DNA of 64,000 bases from contig NZ_KB903793.1 of NCBI RefSeq assembly GCF_000379845.1, positions 41,404-105,403 on the forward strand, given 5' to 3'. How positions within the stretch are numbered: position 1 is the stretch's first letter; each line of letters opens with the position of its first letter. This DNA comes from Moraxella boevrei DSM 14165. Lineage in GTDB: Bacteria; Pseudomonadota; Gammaproteobacteria; Pseudomonadales; Moraxellaceae. The translations under genes were made by a program, and so were the position numbers. This document shows positions 18,838 to 25,617 of the stretch, one piece after another. Under the pieces are notes generated by a model, which ran no database searches, was not told the DNA's origin, and saw nothing but the letters and a program-made list of their open reading frames with translations.

Positions 18838-19191
18838 GTGATTGCTATCAATAAAATTGCTTTTGTGATATTACTTGGTTTGAGTGTTAATGCTTTTGCT
18901 TGCAATTCAGATAGCGTTGTTTGGAATGATATTTTGGAATGCTATATGAATGATGAAAAAGAGCAAGAAAGAAAATTTAATCAAGCATATCAAGAAACTC
19001 TTAAAAGATTGCCCATTGTCAAAAAAGTAGCCTTAAAAAAATCTCAAAGAGCGTGGCTTATTAAAATGGAAAATGAATGTGCAGAATTTAATAATCAAAG
19101 TCTTTATGGTAGAGAAGGGGCTTTTGATGTTATTCAGTGCAGAATAAATGCAATGGAGCAAAGAACTGTATTCTTGATAAATTACCGTTAG
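18838..19191 (+). CDS. LprI/DUF1311-like secreted protein (lysozyme-inhibitor type)
   Basis: A 117-residue precursor with a signal peptide cleaved near NAFA (residues 18-21), then cysteines at C22, about C35, C80 and C101, and the core pattern ECYMNDEKEQERKFNQAYQ followed by LKKSQRAWLIKMENECAE. This is the DUF1311/LprI pattern; LprI of Mycobacterium inhibits lysozyme. The start is GTG at 18838, seven bases after AGAGGA; no ATG fits. In this cargo region it could protect peptidoglycan against a lytic effector, an inference from context. Confidence 0.7.
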   Translation: MIAINKIAFVILLGLSVNAFACNSDSVVWNDILECYMNDEKEQERKFNQAYQETLKRLPIVKKVALKKSQRAWLIKMENECAEFNNQSLYGREGAFDVIQCRINAMEQRTVFLINYR

Positions 19192-19235
19192 AGGCTTTTT
19201 CTTTTATGGACTGCAATGAGATATTTAAAAAGATA

Positions 19236-19268
19236 AGGTGCGTGCCTTTAAATAAAGAGTACGCACCT
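19236..19268. repeat. Hairpin behind the LprI-like gene
   Basis: AGGTGCGT pairs with ACGCACCT and an inner CTTT/AAAG extends it. No T-run follows on the plus strand, so termination is uncertain. A second small hairpin (GTGCG..CGCAC) is at about 19350-19364. Confidence 0.4.
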
Positions 19269-19333
19269 CCAAAACCCAAAATTAAAAATAGATTGGGTAT
19301 TTTATTTTTAATTTAAAATTTATTAATGTAAAA

Positions 19334-19489
19334 ATTGTATTTAAAACGGTGCGTTATACGCACTTTACAATTGGTGTATATGATTTTGGTAACAGTGCTC
19401 TAAGTGGAAGTAGCATTGGAAGTAAAATATGGAAATTGTATCATAATAACCCTAAGAATAAAAAATTTGTGGAATGCGAGAAGCTATGA
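19334..19489 (+). pseudogene. Second orphan toxin-like tail
   Basis: A frame without start reads about 50 residues including IGVYDFGNSALSGSSIGSK and ends FVECEKL then TGA, with the stop overlapping the ATG of the next gene (ATGA). The layout copies that of the effector tip at 18278-18358, so this is probably the end of another lost effector. The sequence itself is not recognised. Confidence 0.4.
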
Positions 19490-19951
19490 TTAAATATTGG
19501 TTTGCAATCCCAATTTTATTGGTGAGTAGTCTTGTTGTTGCTGGGGAAAATATTAAGTTACATAAAACTAAATATTTTAACAAAAAGTCCTGCTTGGTAA
19601 AAAACCTGACAAAATTAAGTAATAATGGTGTAGAATTGTTAAATAATGGGGGTTCTTATGATTGATAATCCAATTATAAGAGTGAACTTATTAAACGATA
19701 AGGGTGATGTTTGTTATTATTTTTATTACGAGCCTACGGCAACATTTTATATTGATACTAAACTAAATAATGGTATGGTTAAGATAACAGAAATTCCTGG
19801 TTCAGCAATGAATACAAATTGGTATGAAGTTAATTATAATTTAGATGTCAGAAACAAAAGATTGATTTATGGGCAATCTTATGTAATAGATTTTTCTTTG
19901 GATGAATCTGGAAATTGGATAGAAGATAAAATAATTCAATCCACCAAATAA
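19486..19951 (+). pseudogene. Exported protein, candidate immunity, broken by one base in a G-run
   Basis: The first frame (19486-19665) starts with a signal peptide (IPILLVSSLVVAG) and stops after 59 residues. A second frame continues to 19951 with DNPIIRVNLLNDKGDVCYY and further. The two join in frame if the run of five G residues at about 19647-19651 is shortened by one, giving about 154 residues. The protein would be periplasmic. It follows an orphan tail with an ATGA overlap, which suggests immunity. It may be a true pseudogene, a phase-variable gene or a sequencing error. The family is not recognised. Confidence 0.5.
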
Positions 19952-20080
19952 TTGCAATATGTGTAATTATATATGTTTTATATTTAAAAAGATTGGCAGT
20001 AAACTTCAAACTTAATCTATTAAATTTGAATAATTAAATCTAGTAGATTAATAGGTATACATAAACAAAAAGTTGGTATT

Positions 20081-21835
20081 ATGAGTACATATCACATACA
20101 CGATACGCAAGTTTTTGATGAACTAAATCAACAATTTGCTAATCAATACACCGTTCAAACAACCATTGACGGCGTGCCGACCATTTGGGTGGCAAAAAAT
20201 AACCTTGTGGAAATTTTGCTATTTTTACGCAAATTGCCAAAGCCTTATGTTATGTTGCTTGATTTATCAGCAATAGACGAACGCCTACGCCAACATCGAG
20301 ACGGTTTGCCTGATAGCGATTTTACCGTGTTTTATCATTTGATGTCGCTGGAGCGTAACAGCGATATCCGTATCAAAGTGGCGTTAAAAGAGCCAAATTT
20401 GAACGTACCAACCGCCACACGCATTTACCCAAATGCCAATTGGTATGAGCGTGAAGTGTGGGATATGTTTGGCATTAAATTTGACGGACATCCACATTTA
20501 ACACGGATTTTGTTGCCAAAATACTGGGAAGGACACCCTTTGCGTAAGGAATACGCCAGCCGTGCGACCGAAGTTCCGCCTTATTATTTGGATAAAGGCA
20601 AACAAATGTTTGAACAGGAAAATCTGCGTTTTGTGCCTGAAGAATGGGGCATGAAACGCTCTGGACGTGATGAAGATTTTATGTTCTTAAATCTAGGGCC
20701 TAACCACCCGTCTGCTCATGGTGCGTTTCGTGTGGTGCTACAGCTTGACGGTGAAGAAGTTGTTGATTGTATTCCTGATATTGGCTATCATCATCGTGGT
20801 GCAGAAAAAATCGCTGAACGTCAAACATGGCATTCCTTTATTCCTTATACCGACCGCATTGACTATTTAGGTGGGGTAATGAATGAGTTGCCGTATATCA
20901 TGGCAGTGGAAAAATTGGCAGGCATTACCGTGCCTGACCGTGCCAATACCATTCGCATTATGATGAGTGAGTTTTTCCGCATTACCAATAATTTGTTGTA
21001 TTGGGGTACGTTTATCCAAGATGCTGGCGGCATGACGCCTGTTTTCTATATGTTTGCCGACCGTCAAAAAGCCTATGATGTGATTGAAGCGGTAACGGGC
21101 TATCGTATGCACCCTGCGTGGTTTAGAATTGGTGGTACTGCTCACGATTTACCGAATGGTTGGCAACGCCTTGTGCGTGAGTTTTTGGATTGGATGCCAA
21201 AACGAATTGATGAATATTATAAAGCCACTATGAAAAATAAAGTGTTACAACTGCGTACCCAACAAGTCGCCCAATATGATGCCAAACAAGCGTTGGCATG
21301 GGGTGTCACTGGGGCTGGCTTGCGTGCGACTGGTGTGGAATACGATTTGCGAAAAGCTCGTCCATATTTGGGCTATGAAAATTTTGATTTTGAAATACCT
21401 GTGGAATATAACGGCGATGCCTATGACCGTTGTTTGGTAAAAATTGGTGAAATTCGCCAGTCTTTAAAAATTATTGAACAATGTTTAAATAATATGCCTT
21501 CTGGTGCGTACAAAGCTGACCACCCATTGGCTGTACCACCGCCAAAAAATCGCACCTTAAATGATATTGAAACGCTGATTAACCACTTTATTTCGGTATC
21601 GTGGGGACCTGTCATGCCTGCTGGTGAAAGCTCGTTTATGGTAGAAGCGGTGAAAGGTATTACCAATTATTATATCACGTCTGACCGCTCAACCATGAGT
21701 TATCGGACTCGTATCCGTACGCCGACTTTTGCTCATCTGCAACAAATGCCAAGCGTGATTAATGGCTCTTTGGTGTCGGATTTGATTATTTATTTGGCAA
21801 GTATTGACGTGGTCATGGCGGACGTGGATAGGTAG
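20081..21835 (+). CDS. nuoCD: NADH-quinone oxidoreductase fused subunit C/D
   Basis: One 584-residue protein joins the 30-kDa subunit (residues 1 to about 180, with [19 protein letters not shown] and LRKEYASR) to the 49-kDa subunit (from about 200, [22 protein letters not shown] through DRIDYLGG to the C-terminal [14 protein letters not shown]). The fusion is the arrangement in Escherichia coli and the Acinetobacter-Moraxella group. It forms part of the quinone-binding cavity. It is flanked on both sides by PAAR cargo instead of nuoB and nuoE. Confidence 0.97.
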   Translation: MSTYHIHDTQVFDELNQQFANQYTVQTTIDGVPTIWVAKNNLVEILLFLRKLPKPYVMLLDLSAIDERLRQHRDGLPDSDFTVFYHLMSLERNSDIRIKVALKEPNLNVPTATRIYPNANWYEREVWDMFGIKFDGHPHLTRILLPKYWEGHPLRKEYASRATEVPPYYLDKGKQMFEQENLRFVPEEWGMKRSGRDEDFMFLNLGPNHPSAHGAFRVVLQLDGEEVVDCIPDIGYHHRGAEKIAERQTWHSFIPYTDRIDYLGGVMNELPYIMAVEKLAGITVPDRANTIRIMMSEFFRITNNLLYWGTFIQDAGGMTPVFYMFADRQKAYDVIEAVTGYRMHPAWFRIGGTAHDLPNGWQRLVREFLDWMPKRIDEYYKATMKNKVLQLRTQQVAQYDAKQALAWGVTGAGLRATGVEYDLRKARPYLGYENFDFEIPVEYNGDAYDRCLVKIGEIRQSLKIIEQCLNNMPSGAYKADHPLAVPPPKNRTLNDIETLINHFISVSWGPVMPAGESSFMVEAVKGITNYYITSDRSTMSYRTRIRTPTFAHLQQMPSVINGSLVSDLIIYLASIDVVMADVDR

Positions 21836-21896
21836 GGTTTTGTTACTTGGGTTTTTGTAGTTGTTTATTTTTACTTATTTTTTTATTGGAATTTGT

Positions 21897-22418
21897 ATGC
21901 TTTTAACTCGTTATTATATTTTGGAAAATGATACCACTACTGTAGGTGGTGTTGTCCAGAAAACAAATAATACGCTTAGTTTTAAAGTGTATGGCAAAAA
22001 TAAAAGCTATATTGGCGATCATGTATGGTGTCCAGTTTGTAATACGATGGGGGAAATTGTTGCTAACGGAGCGAGATTAAATGTCAGTGTGAATGGTTAT
22101 GTGCCTGCTTTAAATGATGATTTGTGTATGTGCAAATGCAGGCCATCACCAAAATTGGTTCATTCACAAACGACTTTTAAAGAAACGATTGATGATGATA
22201 CGTTAGCTAAATATGAGCAAACACAACAAAATATTGCAAATGTTTCTAAATACAGTGCACAAGTTCAATTTATATCAGAAGATAGTATTCCTTATGCTAA
22301 CATTGATTATGTAGCAAACAATGTTACTACTGGTAAAAGATATTGTGGAATAACTGATAAAAATGGTTGGACACAAACATTTTATTCAGACAAACCAGAT
22401 GATTTTGAAATATATTAA
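21897..22418 (+). CDS. PAAR-domain protein with transthyretin-like C-terminal region (copy 2)
   Basis: The 173-residue protein repeats copy 1: RYYILENDTTTVGGVV, GDHVWCPVCNTMGEIV, ALNDDLCMCKCRPSP, SQTTFKETIDD. Its C-terminal region (VQFISEDSIPYANIDYV, CGITDKNGWTQTFYS) is also transthyretin-like but ends earlier. The frame could begin at 21861; ATG 21897 matches the start of copy 1 and is preferred. The stop is one base before the ATG of a toxin-like fragment. DNA similarity to copy 1 is clear in the first 100 bases, so the two arose by duplication or were acquired from related sources. Confidence 0.85.
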   Translation: MLLTRYYILENDTTTVGGVVQKTNNTLSFKVYGKNKSYIGDHVWCPVCNTMGEIVANGARLNVSVNGYVPALNDDLCMCKCRPSPKLVHSQTTFKETIDDDTLAKYEQTQQNIANVSKYSAQVQFISEDSIPYANIDYVANNVTTGKRYCGITDKNGWTQTFYSDKPDDFEIY

Positions 22419-22419
22419 A

Positions 22420-22695
22420 ATGAATGAATATTTTAACTCCAACCATTATATTGTATCTTTGGTTAGTAGTAATATTCTGCCACAAGGTAAAGGTCCGAAT
22501 TTGCCAAATCATTGGGTGGTATGGTCTAGTACTTTGAATGGTACAAATGGTAAACCAATTCATAACAAAACCAAAGCTAATGAAAATATTGGTCTGACAG
22601 TGTTTTCTTGGGGAGAGCATTATATGGCAATCAAGCCAATGACATATACGATGTTTAAGGTGCGTCATCATAAATCTTTTGTATTTAGGAAATAA
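22420..22695 (+). CDS. Toxin-like fragment with a PNHWVVW motif
   Basis: The 91-residue frame starts one base after the PAAR stop and ends three bases before a lipoprotein gene. The segment GPNLPNHWVVWSS with a later TVFSWG resembles the last part of papain-like or NlpC-like cysteine peptidase toxins, where the histidine of HWVV is catalytic. There is no cysteine in the frame, so the nucleophile-bearing half is missing and the piece is probably inactive. It may be translated by coupling or may be a plain remnant. Family assignment is by motif only. Confidence 0.45.
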   Translation: MNEYFNSNHYIVSLVSSNILPQGKGPNLPNHWVVWSSTLNGTNGKPIHNKTKANENIGLTVFSWGEHYMAIKPMTYTMFKVRHHKSFVFRK

Positions 22696-22698
22696 CTT

Positions 22699-23109
22699 AT
22701 GGTGTGCCGGTTTATCTTTTTGATGTTGAGTTTATTTTTAACAGCCTGCTTTGACGACAAAGTGATACCCGATAAACTTCCTGAGGCTTGTTTGGGTCAG
22801 TATTATTCCCAAAAAATAGAAATTTTGAATGGTCATGTTATAGATTCTACATTTAGCTCCAATATATCGGATGCAAATTTCAAATTGTCTCCTAGGATAT
22901 ATAATAATGGAAAGCAGGATGTGGATATTTATAATAATCCGTTATTTCATGAAGATTACAATATACTTAGTTTAATGGGAACTCCAAGTAACACAAGCCC
23001 TATTAAAGTGGATATTAATTATGATATATATAAACATATGTTTTCATTTTTTGAGCCGAGTGATGGTTATAAAAAAATATACGTAATAAATGTTAGGCAA
23101 TGCAATTAG
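22699..23109 (+). CDS. Putative immunity lipoprotein 1
   Basis: A 136-residue precursor with a lipobox LTAC (Cys17), so it is anchored on the outer or inner membrane facing the periplasm. The mature part (PDKLPEACLGQYYSQKIEIL, LMGTPSNTSPIKVDINY) has the strand pattern of small bacterial Ig-like (He_PIG) domains. It follows the toxin-like fragment at 3 bases, with GGAAATAACTT before the ATG. The next gene is a paralogue. A periplasmic lipoprotein partner suggests an effector that attacks the cell wall or periplasmic targets. Confidence 0.6.
   Translation: MVCRFIFLMLSLFLTACFDDKVIPDKLPEACLGQYYSQKIEILNGHVIDSTFSSNISDANFKLSPRIYNNGKQDVDIYNNPLFHEDYNILSLMGTPSNTSPIKVDINYDIYKHMFSFFEPSDGYKKIYVINVRQCN
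23029..23109 (+). repeat. Direct repeat, left copy (3' end of lipoprotein 1)
   Basis: These 81 bases match 23487-23567 with four mismatches by eye, while the upstream parts of the two genes have diverged strongly. Gene conversion or recent partial duplication is the likely cause. Confidence 0.8.
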
Positions 23110-23141
23110 TTGAGCTGTATTTTTATCAAATAGGTATAACT

Positions 23142-23567
23142 ATGAATGTTAAAATTCCTCTTTTGCTCGGTTTAATGTTTGTATTGACGAGTTGCACTAA
23201 AGCTACTTTTTATCCAGATACCTTACCTAATGCTTGCTTAAATCAATTTTACAGTGCTAAAGTCTATATTAGTGGTGGATTGGTAGTCTCGGATGATGAC
23301 TATTCATATGGTACAATCTCAGATAAAAATTTTAACTTAACTCGACGACTAGGTAGACCTCAAGTTAATCCAGCAGAATTTGAAAAAAAATATGGAAAAC
23401 TTCCTGCTTATGATGCTAATGAACTTACGATATCAGGCACACCTACGAGCTTAGAGCCGATTGATGTAAAGCTTAATATTGATTTTTATAAACATATGTT
23501 TTCATTTTTTGAACCGAGTGATGGTTATAAAAAAATATACGTAATAAATGTTAAGACATGCAATTAG
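23142..23567 (+). CDS. Putative immunity lipoprotein 2, paralogue of lipoprotein 1
   Basis: A 141-residue precursor with a lipobox LTSC (Cys18), an Ig-like pattern (PDTLPNACLNQFYSAKVYI, LTISGTPTSLEPIDVKLN) and the same FYKHMFSFFEPSDGYKKIY end as its neighbour. The frame is open from 23100, but the ATG at 23142 after AGGTATAACT gives a proper signal peptide. Two tandem paralogues behind one toxin fragment suggest a stock of immunities against variant effectors. nuoE follows after about 80 bases. Confidence 0.6.
   Translation: MNVKIPLLLGLMFVLTSCTKATFYPDTLPNACLNQFYSAKVYISGGLVVSDDDYSYGTISDKNFNLTRRLGRPQVNPAEFEKKYGKLPAYDANELTISGTPTSLEPIDVKLNIDFYKHMFSFFEPSDGYKKIYVINVKTCN
23487..23567 (+). repeat. 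Direct repeat, right copy (3' end of lipoprotein 2)
   Basis: The partner of the repeat at 23029-23109, offset by 458 bases, with coding in the same frame. Confidence 0.8.
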
Positions 23568-23649
23568 GCTTGCTATAATATAGCGATGAAATCTGAATAC
23601 AGTTATTTTTTAAGTTAATTAAATTTACCAAAATTAACATGGTACAAAC

Positions 23650-24159
23650 ATGAAAATAGTAACCGACAAAACTCCAAAAGTCGCCGTTGAGACGATTTTA
23701 ACCGCTGACGAGATTGCAGGCATTGATGAATATATTCATCACTATCCACAAGCTCGTGCGGCTGTCCTTGATGCGTTAAAACTGGTACAAAAACGTAACG
23801 GCTGGGTGGACGATGCCCAAGTACAAGCCATTGCCAATATGTTGCAAATCCCAGTCTCGGACGTGGACGGCGTGGCAACATTTTTTAACCGTATTTACCG
23901 CTCGCCAGTGGGTCGCCATGTGATTTTGCTGTGCGACTCTATTGCTTGTTATTTGACAGGGTTTGAAGCGGTGGCAAAAGAGTTAAAAGCCCAACTTGGC
24001 ATAGAATACGGTCAAACGACCCCAGACGGACGCTTTACCCTATTGCCAATTTGTTGTTTGGGAAATTGTGACAAAGCCCCAGCTATTTTGATTGATGAAG
24101 ATACTTATGGCCCTGTTGAAGTCCATGAAGTCGCCAAACTTTTGGAGCAATATCAATGA
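23650..24159 (+). CDS. nuoE: NADH-quinone oxidoreductase subunit E
   Basis: The thioredoxin-like [2Fe-2S] subunit of the NADH dehydrogenase module. In 169 residues the ligands appear as LCDSIACYL and CCLGNCDKAP, with VDGVATFFNRIYRSPVGRH before them. It overlaps nuoF by 4 bases (ATGA). From here to nuoN the operon is uninterrupted. Confidence 0.95.
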   Translation: MKIVTDKTPKVAVETILTADEIAGIDEYIHHYPQARAAVLDALKLVQKRNGWVDDAQVQAIANMLQIPVSDVDGVATFFNRIYRSPVGRHVILLCDSIACYLTGFEAVAKELKAQLGIEYGQTTPDGRFTLLPICCLGNCDKAPAILIDEDTYGPVEVHEVAKLLEQYQ

Positions 24160-25607
24160 TTTATAACAATGTCAATAATAAAGCAGATTTGGCAAGTCAA
24201 ATTCAAGCACGCCAAAACGGACTTGCTCCTAGTCAATTAAACCGCCAAAAAACCCCCATTTGGGGAGTCGGTTTGGCAGACGGTCAAGAGCCAACAAGTG
24301 AGACCCACCCTTTAACATGGCGACTGTATCATCATGATGCGGTGCTAGATTTGGCAAGCTATGAAAGTTTAAAAGGTTTTGAAGGGTTAAAAATCGCTTT
24401 AGGCAAAACCCCAAAAGAAGTGGGCGAAATGATTAAAACCGCCAATGTGCGTGGACGTGGCGGTGCAGGATTTAACGCAGGATTAAAATGGACATTTATG
24501 ACACCGCCTGATGGTGGGGTTCGTTATTTGATTTGTAATGCGGACGAAATGGAACCAGGTACTTTTAAAGACCGCCTGTTAATGGAGCGTTTACCATTTC
24601 AGCTCATTGAAGGTATGCTGATTACCGCTTATGCGATTGGGGCGAGTGCAGGTTATATTTTTATTCGTGGAGAATATTTAATCGCCGCCGAGCGTTTGCA
24701 AAATGCCATTGATGAATGTATTGCCAATCATTTGCTTGGCGAGAATATTCTTGGCACAGATTTTAAATTTGAACTTCACGTGCATACAGGGGCAGGGCGT
24801 TATATTTGTGGTGAAGAGACAGCCTTGATTAACTGTTTAGAAGGCAGACGAGCCAACCCACGCACAAAACCACCATTCCCACAAGTGTCAGGGGCTTGGG
24901 GGCGTCCAACGGTTGTGAATAATGTAGAAACGCTGAATAATATGCCTGCCATTATGTTAAATGGGGTGGATTGGTATCTGAATTTACCAAAGGCAAAAGG
25001 CAAATCAGAAACCCCTGGTACAAAAATTATGGGTTGTTCTGGTCGTGTCAAAGATGCAGGGCTTTGGGAATTGCCATTTGGTTATACTGCACGAGAGTTA
25101 ATCGCATTGGCAGGGGGTATGCAGGACGGTTTAACACTTAAAGCATGGTTACCGGGGGGAGCATCTACCGACTTTTTGACCGCAAGTGATGAGCATTTGG
25201 ATTTGGTGATGGATTTTGACCCGATTATGAAAGCAGGTAGCCGTTTGGGAACGTGTTTGATGATGGTCGTTGATGAAACGCAAGATATGGTTAGCCTGTC
25301 GCATAATTTACAAAACTTTTTCCAACGTGAAAGCTGTGGTTGGTGTACGCCTTGCCGAGACGGTTTGCCATGGGGTGTGAAAACCTTAAACGCCATTGAG
25401 CAAGGGCAGGGAAAACCTGAAGATATTGGCGTTTTGCAAGAATTAACCAGAAATTTATGGCTTGGCAAAACCTTTTGTGCCCATGCACCCGGTGCTATGG
25501 AACCGCTAATGAGTGCGTTAAAATATTTTAAACATGAATTTGAAGCAAAAATTCCCCACAGCAATGACGAATTAAACGTTGTTGATGCAGGCAAAACATC
25601 AGTATAA
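24156..25607 (+). CDS. nuoF: NADH-quinone oxidoreductase subunit F
   Basis: The flavin- and NADH-binding subunit. GRGGAGFNAGLKW (about residues 92-104) is the FMN/NADH glycine-rich loop, CNADEMEPGTFKDR the conserved flavin site, and ESCGWCTPCRDG near residue 390 carries three ligands of the [4Fe-4S] cluster N3. The length of 483 residues is slightly above the usual 440-450, with an extra polar N-terminal segment. The start overlaps nuoE, and nuoG follows after 10 bases. Confidence 0.96.
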   Translation: MIYNNVNNKADLASQIQARQNGLAPSQLNRQKTPIWGVGLADGQEPTSETHPLTWRLYHHDAVLDLASYESLKGFEGLKIALGKTPKEVGEMIKTANVRGRGGAGFNAGLKWTFMTPPDGGVRYLICNADEMEPGTFKDRLLMERLPFQLIEGMLITAYAIGASAGYIFIRGEYLIAAERLQNAIDECIANHLLGENILGTDFKFELHVHTGAGRYICGEETALINCLEGRRANPRTKPPFPQVSGAWGRPTVVNNVETLNNMPAIMLNGVDWYLNLPKAKGKSETPGTKIMGCSGRVKDAGLWELPFGYTARELIALAGGMQDGLTLKAWLPGGASTDFLTASDEHLDLVMDFDPIMKAGSRLGTCLMMVVDETQDMVSLSHNLQNFFQRESCGWCTPCRDGLPWGVKTLNAIEQGQGKPEDIGVLQELTRNLWLGKTFCAHAPGAMEPLMSALKYFKHEFEAKIPHSNDELNVVDAGKTSV

Positions 25608-25617
25608 GGAATAAAGC

